Assembly (NCBI RefSeq): GCF_041320605.1
Contig: NZ_CP166679.1
Span: 4,078,001-4,142,000, forward strand
Origin: Arenibacter antarcticus
Lineage (GTDB): Bacteria > Bacteroidota > Bacteroidia > Flavobacteriales > Flavobacteriaceae
Direction: 5' to 3'
DNA: 64,000 bases
The position numbers and the translations under genes were made by a program. The notes under the pieces are model-generated. The model worked only from the letters and a program-made list of their open reading frames with translations. It had not been told where the DNA came from and ran no database searches. Numbering within the stretch: position 1 is the stretch's first letter; each line of letters begins with the position of its first letter. Below are positions 37,907 through 46,713 of the stretch, in pieces.

Positions 37907-39484
37907 ATGACCCCGCTAAATTACAGTCACGGTTTATACAGATTCCACTATCATTGGAAGTCCGCCTTAAGCTTCTTTTTCCTTTTTTTGTTTCTCTTAA
38001 GCTGTTCTGGTCAAAATGAGCCAATTAGACCCAACATTATCCTGATTTCCGTTGACGATATGGGCTGGTCCGATCTAGGGTGTTATGGAGGAGAAATAAG
38101 TACCCCAAATATTGATAAGCTGGCCATAAATGGAATGCGATTTAGGAGTTTCTATAATGCAGGAAAATGTTTTCCTTCTAGGGCCGCCTTATTAACTGGC
38201 GTGTATGCCCAAGATTGTGGCTATGACAAAACACATACCAATCCCATCCGCAATGCGGTAACTTTGGGAGAGGTTTTACAGGATGCGGGATATGCCACCT
38301 ATTTTTCTGGGAAGCATCACGGAATTGATAATCCCTACAATAGGGGATTTCAACGTTTTTACGGTTTAATAGATGGGGCATTCAACCACTTTAACCCTGG
38401 AAAGCAAAGAGAAGGAGAACCAAAACCTGCACAAAAGAGGAATGATCGGCAATGGGGAATAGATAGCACTATTTTTAAACCCTATACCCCAAAGGAACGG
38501 GATTTTTATTCTACGGATTATTTCACCAACTATGCCTTGGATTATATGGAGGAAAGCAAAATGAAAAATGAACCTTTTTTTTTATACCTCTCCTATACGG
38601 CACCACATGATCCGCTAATGGCTTGGCCAGAGGACATAGCGAAGTACAAGGGGAAATACGACCTTGGTTATGGCTATATTAGACAACAAAGGTTTGAAAA
38701 ACAAAAGTCACTTGGACTATTGGATAATATGATAACACTCCCTGAACCCACTCATAAGAATTGGGATAGCCTATCCCCTATCGAGCAAGAGTATGAAGCT
38801 TCCGTCATGGAGGTATACGCTGCTATGGTAGATCGGATTGATCAGAATATAGGTCGACTCTTGGCGAAACTAGATAAAATAGGAGCTGCCGAAAACACCA
38901 TTATCCTCTTTGTTTCGGACAACGGGGCCTCAGCGGAGATTGTGGATTTAGAAAACGATGATAATTCTGCGCCCTTAGGCGCTATGGCAAGATGGACCTC
39001 CCTGAGAAAGGACTGGGCCAATGTAGCCAATACCCCCTTTAGACTTTACAAAAATCACAATTACGAAGGAGGCATCAACAGTCCCCTTATTGCTTATTGG
39101 CCAAACAAGATTAAACCCAACACCTTTACCAACTACCCAGGGCATTTTATAGACTTCATGTCCACTTTTCTGGAATTATCTGGGGCTAGTTATCCAGATG
39201 TATACAATGGAGAGAAAATTACTCCCTTACGAGGAAAAAGCCTAGTAGCTGTTTTTAAGAATCCTGATATGGACCGGGAAGGTCCTTTATTCTGGGAATG
39301 GAGAGGTAGTCAGGCCGTACGACTAAACAACTGGAAAATTGTACGGAACGGTAAAAATTCCCAATGGGATTTATACAATATGACAAATGATCCTACAGAG
39401 ATCCAGAATCTAGCAGAAGAGAAAAAGGAAAAAGTACTGGAATTAGATCGCATTTATACTGAATGGATTATAAAGTACCGGTGA
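37907..39484 (+). CDS. Family S1 sulfatase lipoprotein (arylsulfatase-type)
   Basis: A signal sequence ends in lipobox LLSC (Cys33). The metal-binding ISVDDMGWSDLGCYGG begins near residue 48 (Asp50, Asp51), and the maturation motif CFPSRAALLTG has Cys88 as the residue converted to formylglycine. GKHHGIDNPYNRGFQRFYG near 130 and FVSDNGAS near 330 complete the active site. Length 525 residues fits. The enzyme hydrolyses sulfate esters outside the cytoplasm, on marine or host polysaccharides. It is not inside the SusCD cluster but lies within 10 kb of it. The anaerobic or aerobic maturase gene is not in the window. Substrate unknown. Confidence 0.9.
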   Translation: MTPLNYSHGLYRFHYHWKSALSFFFLFLFLLSCSGQNEPIRPNIILISVDDMGWSDLGCYGGEISTPNIDKLAINGMRFRSFYNAGKCFPSRAALLTGVYAQDCGYDKTHTNPIRNAVTLGEVLQDAGYATYFSGKHHGIDNPYNRGFQRFYGLIDGAFNHFNPGKQREGEPKPAQKRNDRQWGIDSTIFKPYTPKERDFYSTDYFTNYALDYMEESKMKNEPFFLYLSYTAPHDPLMAWPEDIAKYKGKYDLGYGYIRQQRFEKQKSLGLLDNMITLPEPTHKNWDSLSPIEQEYEASVMEVYAAMVDRIDQNIGRLLAKLDKIGAAENTIILFVSDNGASAEIVDLENDDNSAPLGAMARWTSLRKDWANVANTPFRLYKNHNYEGGINSPLIAYWPNKIKPNTFTNYPGHFIDFMSTFLELSGASYPDVYNGEKITPLRGKSLVAVFKNPDMDREGPLFWEWRGSQAVRLNNWKIVRNGKNSQWDLYNMTNDPTEIQNLAEEKKEKVLELDRIYTEWIIKYR

Positions 39485-39708
39485 AATTGAGGATATTATT
39501 TTCTTAATAAATTTCGAGATCTGCACAGTAGTGATTCCAAACAAATAATGAATAGAAAGTCGTTTTTGGCTATCGATAAAAATCCTGATCGTTTTATTTT
39601 AGAATAAGATTACTAAAAGTGAAGAAATAACTATAACCTCACAATTGAATTTTAAAGAATATTAGTATTTTTGACTAGAACTGCATATTACTTTATCAAA
39701 TAATTATA

Positions 39709-41043
39709 ATGATAAAAAAAAGAATACTTACCCCTTTACTAAATTTTTCTAAAATAGAAAGTTTTAGTGGCATCTTATTATTTACTGCAACCATCATTGC
39801 AATGCTATGGGCAAATTCGAGTTATGGCGAATCCTATCAAGCCTTATGGCAATTTCACTTAGGTATTAGTTCAGAGACTTTTGGTTTTAGTCTGCCGCTG
39901 ATCCTATGGGTCAATGATGCCTTAATGGTGCTCTTCTTCTTTTTAATTGGATTAGAAATTAAACGGGAGCTCTTGATTGGGGAATTAAACAGTTTACGTA
40001 AAGCCGCATTACCAATGTTTGCGGCCGTAGGTGGCATGTTGATCCCTATGAGTATATTTCTTTTTCTAAACAACTCGCCAGAAACACATGCTGGATGGGG
40101 TATTCCAATGGCAACAGATATCGCATTTTCCCTAGCTATCCTGAAGGTCTTGGGTAATAGAGTCCCCTTAAGTCTAAAGATATTTCTAACTGCCTTTGCC
40201 ATAGTGGATGATTTAGGTGCGGTTATTGTAATCGCCTTATTCTATAGCACAGGAATCGATTGGATGCTACTTTTTTACGCCTTTGTCCTCTTAGGTGTGC
40301 TTTTCTATCTATCTTATCGCAATTTGTACTCCAGACCTCTCATGATCCTATTAGGGTTTGTGATTTGGATCTTATTTTTCGCATCGGGTATCCATCCAAC
40401 AATCGCTGGTGTTTTACTGGCATTCACCGTCCCATTGAGACAAAGGATCGATATGGATTCTTTTATGAAGAAGCTTTCAGATATTTCAAAAGGCTTTGCT
40501 CAAACTAAAAGGGATTATCTTCCTGTTCTATCGAGTGAACAAATCGTGAAAATGGACGAACTGGAGGCTTTGGGTAACAAATTTAAATCGCCCTTACAAC
40601 GATCCGAGCATAAGCTACACGGATGGGTTGCGTATTTTATTATGCCTGTTTTTGCCCTAGCAAATGCGGGAGTGGCATTGGGTACGGACATAGAACTGGA
40701 TACCGATTTATTGTTCCATATTGCCATTGCCTTATTTCTCGGTAAATTAATAGGGGTTACACTAATGTCCTGGATTGGAGTGAAATTGAAACTTGCAATT
40801 TTGCCTGGTGATATAACTTTTAAGCAAATTATAGGAGTTGCTATTCTTGCCGGCGTTGGTTTTACTATGTCGATTTTTATCGCCAACCTAGCATTTGCCG
40901 ATAACATAAGTTATATAGACTCCGCAAAAGTGGGCATTATTGTTGGTTCGAGTATTTCGGGAGTCATCGGATACATAGTTTTAAGGCTAACTAGTACTGT
41001 AAAAGTTAGTAAGAAAGAACCAAAACATGTACCTGTAGAATAA
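39709..41043 (+). CDS. nhaA: Na+/H+ antiporter NhaA
   Basis: The 444-residue protein matches NhaA throughout: FSGILLFTATIIAMLWANSS in helix 1, VNDALMVLFFFLIGLEIKRE near 65-84, WGIPMATDIAFSLAIL near 130 and the transport-site Asp pair in FAIVDDLGAVIVIALFYS near 170. It extrudes Na+ or Li+ in exchange for two protons and is most active at alkaline pH. The length is ~55 residues more than E. coli NhaA because of a longer central loop (FMKKLSDISKGFAQTKRD) and C-terminus, as in other Bacteroidota. It is the third Na+/H+-type antiporter gene in this window. Confidence 0.95.
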   Translation: MIKKRILTPLLNFSKIESFSGILLFTATIIAMLWANSSYGESYQALWQFHLGISSETFGFSLPLILWVNDALMVLFFFLIGLEIKRELLIGELNSLRKAALPMFAAVGGMLIPMSIFLFLNNSPETHAGWGIPMATDIAFSLAILKVLGNRVPLSLKIFLTAFAIVDDLGAVIVIALFYSTGIDWMLLFYAFVLLGVLFYLSYRNLYSRPLMILLGFVIWILFFASGIHPTIAGVLLAFTVPLRQRIDMDSFMKKLSDISKGFAQTKRDYLPVLSSEQIVKMDELEALGNKFKSPLQRSEHKLHGWVAYFIMPVFALANAGVALGTDIELDTDLLFHIAIALFLGKLIGVTLMSWIGVKLKLAILPGDITFKQIIGVAILAGVGFTMSIFIANLAFADNISYIDSAKVGIIVGSSISGVIGYIVLRLTSTVKVSKKEPKHVPVE

Positions 41044-41525
41044 TTTATAATTCTTAAATTAAATTTCCACTTGGTCTGTCCTAAACGCGTTTTAGGGGAG
41101 TTAAACCCATCTGTCTTAATGTGAAACCACCAATCCCCAACTGGGGACAGAGCTCATGTAATGCAGTGATGGGAGGTCTAAACAATATCACTTTTGATTT
41201 AAATTCCTGCGGTCTGTAAAAGATTAGAAATTTGTGCATTCTATTGCCCTGTAATTTATCATGGGACCAAGAAAATCAGGATATGGCTTTAGCCGAAAAC
41301 CAGATACTTAAAATACATCGGTTCAAAGCTAGGGACAGTTAGCTGATTTTTACCATTGCTGAAGAGCTATTGCTATTGAAGATCCTTGTTATCTGGAGGG
41401 AATAGGCAATAACCCTTTCAGGTTTTTTATTTCTGAAAAGGCTTTAAATTAGTTACCTATCTCAAAATAAATTGTGGAAATAATTAATTATAGGTAAAAC
41501 CCAAATTTAAAAGCATTCCGTATGA
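41044..41525. other. Convergent intergenic gap of 482 bases, no recognised gene
   Basis: nhaA and the GH27 gene converge here, so no promoter is expected, yet the gap is long. I found an imperfect stem (CCTTTCAG near 41414 with CTGAAAAGG near 41433) and a tight TCCCCA/TGGGGA palindrome near 41132, neither with a convincing T-run. No coding frame, repeat or RNA gene is recognised. Gene decay is possible but unproven. Confidence 0.35.
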
Positions 41526-42791
41526 TTACTCTTCATCCTTATATTGAAACTTGTTGTATGGAAGAGATTTACCTTTCACTTTCAACACTACAATTCCGTG
41601 AGAAGGAACCGTAAATGACCTATTGGGCTCTGTGGAACTAGCAAAATCTTCTTTGCCCCATAAATCTCGCATGTGGTACCCTACGGAGTCATCTATTCCA
41701 ATAGTCTCCAAGTTCACTGTCATGGTAGCAACTTCCTTCGATCTATTGAGCAGTCCGACTATTATTTCCCCGCTCATCGTAGAGATCATAGGCTTTGCCC
41801 AAACTTCCAAATCACCATCATCTACCAATCTCCTTGCTTGGTAAACAAATGGACTTTGATTTACGGCTATAATTTCTTCGTTAGTGATAATCGCAATGGT
41901 TTCATTACTCATTGCCGTTAGATCGTTTCCTAGCAACAGTGGGGAATGCATCATACTCCACATGGAAAAATGCGCCTTGTCTTCTTCATAGGTCATCCCT
42001 CTACCTACTTGTAGCATATCCATATCATTATAATGGCCAGCGGTACTATGTATCCACAAGTCGGCATTTAGATCGATGATATGTAAAATAGATCCGAAGG
42101 TATTATCTATATCTCCAGAAATACGCCAAGAATCGGCTACATTTGTCACCCATTCCCCTGGGAATTCCCATCTACAAACATTGTATTTGGCCGATGGTTT
42201 TATAGATTTTATTATATTTCCGATGGCGGTATACCTGCTTTCTTCATCTAGGCCCATCCATTCGCCCCCACACCAATCTACTTTTATAAAATCGTAATCC
42301 CATTTCTTTAGAAAGACACTAAGGTCATCATACTCGTGACCAAAGAGCCCCATTCCTGATCCAATAGTGTCCTTGTCCCAGTAGGAGGCACAGGTATTGG
42401 GACCTGCATCGGAATATATCCCTGCTTTTAAACCCTTTGAATGGATGTATTCCGAAAGCGATTTCATGCCGCTGGGAAAACGCTCCTTATGGTGTAGTAA
42501 TTTTCCATTTTCATCCCTACCGCCAAAAAAACCATCGTCTGTGTTGATATAGGAATAACCCACGTCTTTTAACCCGGTAGAGACCATGGCATCTGCTTGG
42601 GACCTAATTATTTGTTCATTGATATTGACCCTATAATTGTTCCAACTTGCCCAGCCCATCATAGGGGGCTGAAAACTAGTCTCTTCACCTTGTATTTGCT
42701 TTATTTTATTTTGATGCTGGGAGACCCCTTTTTGCTGAGATCCACAAGCTATTAACACCAAACTTAGTCCCACACCCAAATACTTGTACAT
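41526..42791 (-). CDS. GH27 lipoprotein, alpha-galactosidase or alpha-N-acetylgalactosaminidase
   Basis: The signal ends in lipobox LIAC (Cys16). The GH27 barrel starts at MMGWASWNNYRVNINE, and DFIKVDWCGG carries the nucleophile Asp172; SWRISGDI carries the acid/base Asp227. Between them, CRW at 206-208 has Arg where alpha-galactosidases have Glu and alpha-N-acetylgalactosaminidases have Ser at the C2-recognition position, so specificity may differ. A C-terminal beta-sandwich follows (about 335-421). It removes terminal alpha-linked Gal or GalNAc in the periplasm or at the cell surface. It lies downstream of the sulfatase and SusCD genes on the same strand and is part of the glycan locus. Confidence 0.88.
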   Translation of the reverse strand: MYKYLGVGLSLVLIACGSQQKGVSQHQNKIKQIQGEETSFQPPMMGWASWNNYRVNINEQIIRSQADAMVSTGLKDVGYSYINTDDGFFGGRDENGKLLHHKERFPSGMKSLSEYIHSKGLKAGIYSDAGPNTCASYWDKDTIGSGMGLFGHEYDDLSVFLKKWDYDFIKVDWCGGEWMGLDEESRYTAIGNIIKSIKPSAKYNVCRWEFPGEWVTNVADSWRISGDIDNTFGSILHIIDLNADLWIHSTAGHYNDMDMLQVGRGMTYEEDKAHFSMWSMMHSPLLLGNDLTAMSNETIAIITNEEIIAVNQSPFVYQARRLVDDGDLEVWAKPMISTMSGEIIVGLLNRSKEVATMTVNLETIGIDDSVGYHMRDLWGKEDFASSTEPNRSFTVPSHGIVVLKVKGKSLPYNKFQYKDEE

Positions 42792-43030
42792 ACTTTTTTT
42801 TATTGTTGGTTTGTTACCTCTTTTAACAAATAAAATACCGCCTTTTGATTACTGCACAGCTATATAACTATATATTGAATAGAAAAATTCTGGCTTTCAC
42901 ATAGCGCATTCCTATATAATATAGCGCATCTAAAAAACCTATTAGACGAAGTGGGGACGAATATACTAATCCAGAATCAAATCTATTCTCATGTATATCA
43001 ATTGGTAATCCTTCCAAATTGTTATGGGAT

Positions 43031-44608
43031 TTATTTTTTGTATAACTGGATATAGTGATTGTCCAAAGCTTCAGAATCCTTATATTTTTCACGGACTTCT
43101 TGCAACTTTTGTTTCATTTCCGCAACCACCTCTGCATATTCAGGGTCGCTGTATACGTTGTTCATCTCTTGTGGGTCATTAATACGGTCGTAAAGCTCCC
43201 ATTCATCCACATCGTAATAGAAATGAATGATCTTATATTCTTTGGTGGCAATACCATAATGTCTTTTTACCGCATGTTCGGCGGGATATTCGTAATAGTG
43301 ATAATAAACGGCATCCCTATTCCAAAGTTCTTTTTTACCCGTCAGTATTGGTACCAAGCTTTCCCCTTGCATATCTTCTGGCGCGTTTACACCGGCCATT
43401 TCCAAGAATGTCTGAGCAAAATCGAGGTTCTGAACCATTTCATCTTCGGTGGTTCCAGGGGTTATTTTATTGGGCCATTTTATTAGTAATGGGGTTTTAA
43501 AGGATTCGTCGTACATAAAACGCTTATCAAACCAACCATGTTCCCCTAAGTAAAACCCTTGGTCCGAAGTATAGACTACTACGGTATTATCAGACAGGTT
43601 ATTATCATCCAAATACGTCAACAATCGTCCAACATTGTCATCAACGGAGGCTATAGTCCCTAAGTAATCCTGAAGATAGCGCTGATATTTCCACTCCATC
43701 AGCTCTTTATCATCCATGGACGGGTAGCGCTTTTCAAAATCCTCATTAATCGGATGGTACACGCTTTCCCAACTACTTCGTTGTTCTGGAGTCATTCTGT
43801 TTACTTCTGACCTAGCCATCCCACCTTTAATTTGCAATCGTTTTAAAACATCTTCCTCCACCTTGTTGTCATAAGACAAGTGCATGTGGTTTAAAATATT
43901 CATTTCTGCAGTTTTAGCTGCTACCCTACCCTCATAGTTATCAAATAGAGTTTCTGGCAATGGGAATGTTTTTTTGGTAAACTCTCTATAATGCTTTTCG
44001 TCCGGATACCAAGCTCTGTGTGGTGCCTTATGTAGATACATCAATAAGAATGGCTTTTCTGGGATCCTTCGATGCTCCATCCAATCTAACGCAAGGTCGG
44101 TGGTGATATCGGTGACATACCCATTAATTATGGTATCCCCTTTTTGTGTAATAAATTTGGGATTGTAATAACTCCCCTGTCCCGGTAAGATTTTAAATTC
44201 GTCGAACCCTTTAGGGTTGTTGCCAAAATGAAGTTTTCCGAACATGGCGGTTTGGTAACCAGCCTTTTGTAGAATTTGCGGGAAAGTAACATTGGTAGTA
44301 TCAAACTTACTGAGATTATCTATTTTTCCATTAAGGTGACTGTGTTTTCCCGTTAGAATCACCGCTCTAGACGGTGCACAAATAGAATTAGTGACACTGG
44401 CATTGGTGAAGAGCATACCTTCATTTGCAATCCGATCTATGTTAGGCGTTTGGATCAGCTTATCACTATAGGCGCTAATAGCCTGATAGGCGTGATCATC
44501 TGACATGATAAAAATAATGTTTGGCTTACTTTTTTCAATTGTTTCCTTATTCTTCTCAGAACAGGATGTAAAAAGAAACAGTAAACTAAGAACATACAAA
44601 TACTTCAT
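43031..44608 (-). CDS. Family S1 sulfatase lipoprotein, probable N-acetylglucosamine-6-sulfatase type
   Basis: I start at ATG 44608 (the open frame reaches 44704) because MKYLYVLSLLFLFTSC gives a clean lipoprotein signal with Cys16. Metal ligands Asp37-Asp38 sit in IIFIMSDDHAYQA, and the formylglycine Cys77 is in CAPSRAVILTGKHSH. YTSDQGFYLGEHGWFDKRFM near 345 and the C-terminal YYEYPAEHAVKRHYG resemble GlcNAc-6-O-sulfatases of gut Bacteroides, as far as I can judge from memory. With sialidase and GH20 genes nearby this would remove 6-O-sulfate that blocks GlcNAc release. The sulfatase call is firm; the substrate is an inference. Confidence 0.9.
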   Translation of the reverse strand: MKYLYVLSLLFLFTSCSEKNKETIEKSKPNIIFIMSDDHAYQAISAYSDKLIQTPNIDRIANEGMLFTNASVTNSICAPSRAVILTGKHSHLNGKIDNLSKFDTTNVTFPQILQKAGYQTAMFGKLHFGNNPKGFDEFKILPGQGSYYNPKFITQKGDTIINGYVTDITTDLALDWMEHRRIPEKPFLLMYLHKAPHRAWYPDEKHYREFTKKTFPLPETLFDNYEGRVAAKTAEMNILNHMHLSYDNKVEEDVLKRLQIKGGMARSEVNRMTPEQRSSWESVYHPINEDFEKRYPSMDDKELMEWKYQRYLQDYLGTIASVDDNVGRLLTYLDDNNLSDNTVVVYTSDQGFYLGEHGWFDKRFMYDESFKTPLLIKWPNKITPGTTEDEMVQNLDFAQTFLEMAGVNAPEDMQGESLVPILTGKKELWNRDAVYYHYYEYPAEHAVKRHYGIATKEYKIIHFYYDVDEWELYDRINDPQEMNNVYSDPEYAEVVAEMKQKLQEVREKYKDSEALDNHYIQLYKK

Positions 44609-44957
44609 AACTAAATAGGTAAATAGATTAAAAACAGATTCGCCGTGCAATATAAACATAGAAAACATGTACTTATTTTTAAATTGTCCTAAATGTAATA
44701 TCATTTAATAAATAGCACACAAATACTACTATTGGTTATAAAAACCACCGCTCAGAAATTACAAATCACCCTAAATCCTTACCTTTTGTAGATCGTTAAA
44801 GTTACCAGTAAAAAAGGATTGAAATAATCCATCAGAATGGGCAGGAAAAAAAATAAATCCCGCACGGCAAATATGAGCCGGGCGGGATTTATTAATTAAC
44901 CACTAACAATATTCATATCCAATTACACAAATAATATAATGGAAATGTCTTAAGGCT
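44609..44957. other. Gap between SusD and sulfatase genes
   Basis: This 349-base gap on the minus-strand side holds the SusCD terminator (44852-44893) and should hold the promoter for the sulfatase and GH27 genes in its left part. An ACATGT palindrome lies near 44665, 50-60 bases before the sulfatase start. No perfect TAnnTTTG box and no small gene are seen. Confidence 0.4.
44852..44893 (-). terminator. Strong terminator after the SusCD operon
   Basis: AATAAATCCCGC (44852-44863) pairs perfectly with GCGGGATTTATT (44882-44893). After one mismatch, CGGC (44865-44868) pairs with GCCG (44877-44880), closing an 8-base loop. On the minus strand a T-run follows immediately. It separates SusCD from the sulfatase and GH27 genes downstream, so these need their own promoter or read-through. 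Confidence 0.85.
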
Positions 44958-46700
44958 TTATTCCCAACCTGGGTTTTGGGTTATTGCACCACCGGTCAAA
45001 ATAATTTGCTCGGATGGAACAGCTGATAAATAGTCCCTATTGGGATTAAAACCAAAGCCAGTTGGTAATGCATTGATATATGGATCAATGTAGCCATCAG
45101 CATTTACAAGAAGTGAACCACCTGTGATCAAATCTTCAAATTCAGTTTCCATATCACTCCCTATAATTTTGAATCCTTGATGTCTTTTTCCAATAATAAG
45201 ATGATCTGCTTTCCAACGCATAAGGTCATCAAATCGCTTACCTTCCAAAGCCATTTCTACCCTACGCTCTCTTCTTACCTCATTAATAAGGTCGCTAACT
45301 CCAGGAAATGCTTTGTTTGGATCAGCAACTGGAGTAAGAGTAAGTGCAGGCATTCCAACACGGGCTCTTAACAAGTTGATTGTTTTATCTAGATCATCTT
45401 GTGTTAAAGTTCCCAATTCGGCTTTAGCCTCAGCATAATTCAAGAGCACCTCTGCGTATCGGTAAATAATGGCGCCAATAAAACTGTCATATCTTTGAGC
45501 TTCATCGGTATTACCACCTTTATAAATTTGATATCCCGTAGTAGAATCTACTTCATTATTTTCTCCGAATGTTGGAAAATCGAAAAATATATCTGGATTT
45601 CCAGATCTTTCAGTAATTAGGTCTCCAGGCGTACAAATGGTTTGAGCAAGCCTTGGATCTCTATTCAAAACAATATCAGAAAGACTGCTTTCTCGACTGG
45701 AATCGTACAAAGGACTTACAGCTGTAGGCTGTCCATCTATACTTAAATAAGAATCTACCAAAGATTTTGTTACCCCGGTACCTGCTCCATTTTGCGGGAT
45801 ATAATGACCAACCTTGTGATCTACACCTTCGTTAATATCATATTTTTTCCAAAACATTACTTCTGAAATATTGGAGTAATCCACTTTGGTGAATAAATCC
45901 CAGTAGGTATTAGCCTCTCCGTTATTATAAAGGGTATAATTACCTTCATTTATCAATGTTTCGGCGGCATCTGCAGCCCATTGTAGAAATTTGGCACTTT
46001 CGTTAACAGAAGCTGCAAAAGGAGTTCCTTGATGGTATTTTTCCCAAGTACCTTCGTAAAGAGATACATTAGATTTTAAAGCCAACGCCATTCCCCTATG
46101 AACCCTAAACGCTTCAGTAGATGCTTTGGGCTTTAGTTTGGCAATAGCCCTATCCAAGTCCTCAACAATTTTGGTGGCTAATTCATTCCTTGGAATTCTA
46201 GCCGACATCAATTCTGGAGAATCGGTATTTAAAACCTTATCTATATAAGGTACTCCTCCAAATCTTTGCAATAATTCAAAGTAATACATTGCCCTAAAAA
46301 AGTATGCTTCACCGTTGTAAGCCTCAATAAGATCTGCCGGACCTTCTGCGGTAGCACTATTTTCCAAGTAATAGTTTACACTCCTAATACCACTGTAACT
46401 CCCATTCCAATTACCATCGGAAGTAGGTGCGGTGTTATTGCTACCAACAAACCTGGTATTAATGCTAACATCGGCCAAGTTATCACTGTTATTGTCAAAT
46501 TCGAAAATTCCACCATTCCAACCCTGGTGTACAGGGAAAGATGTATAAAATTGATTTAGGAACAACGCCAGATCATTAGGAGTTTTCCAGTATTGCTCCG
46601 GAGAAATTTCATCTTCCGGAAGCTTATCTAACAAATCATCGCTACAGGATACGGCAAAGACCGCAAGTAGCAAAAATGTAATGTATCGTATATTTTTCAT
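44958..46700 (-). CDS. SusD/RagB-family glycan-binding lipoprotein
   Basis: Lipobox VSCS with Cys19 anchors it at the outer face of the outer membrane. The sequence DLLDKLPEDEISPEQYWKTP after the lipobox is the standard SusD start, and the TPR-rich N-terminal and C-terminal RagB domains follow. The C-terminal part has AEVLLNYAEAKAELG, INLLRARVGMPAL and VRRERRVEMALEGKRFDDLM, all typical. SusD captures the glycan and acts as the lid of the SusC channel. The SusC gene lies 13 bases upstream. The ligand is probably a sialylated or sulfated host-type glycan, judged by neighbouring enzymes. Confidence 0.95.
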   Translation of the reverse strand: MKNIRYITFLLLAVFAVSCSDDLLDKLPEDEISPEQYWKTPNDLALFLNQFYTSFPVHQGWNGGIFEFDNNSDNLADVSINTRFVGSNNTAPTSDGNWNGSYSGIRSVNYYLENSATAEGPADLIEAYNGEAYFFRAMYYFELLQRFGGVPYIDKVLNTDSPELMSARIPRNELATKIVEDLDRAIAKLKPKASTEAFRVHRGMALALKSNVSLYEGTWEKYHQGTPFAASVNESAKFLQWAADAAETLINEGNYTLYNNGEANTYWDLFTKVDYSNISEVMFWKKYDINEGVDHKVGHYIPQNGAGTGVTKSLVDSYLSIDGQPTAVSPLYDSSRESSLSDIVLNRDPRLAQTICTPGDLITERSGNPDIFFDFPTFGENNEVDSTTGYQIYKGGNTDEAQRYDSFIGAIIYRYAEVLLNYAEAKAELGTLTQDDLDKTINLLRARVGMPALTLTPVADPNKAFPGVSDLINEVRRERRVEMALEGKRFDDLMRWKADHLIIGKRHQGFKIIGSDMETEFEDLITGGSLLVNADGYIDPYINALPTGFGFNPNRDYLSAVPSEQIILTGGAITQNPGWE

Positions 46701-46713
46701 GTTAATTTATAAT

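Noticed and set aside
41414-41441. Imperfect stem in the nhaA-GH27 gap
   Set aside because: A bulged arm and no clean T-run after the stem, so terminator assignment is not supported.
42868-43092. 74-residue minus-strand frame at the sulfatase 3' end
   Set aside because: It overlaps the sulfatase gene (43031-44608) on the same strand in another phase, has no family look and consists mostly of the AT-rich gap.
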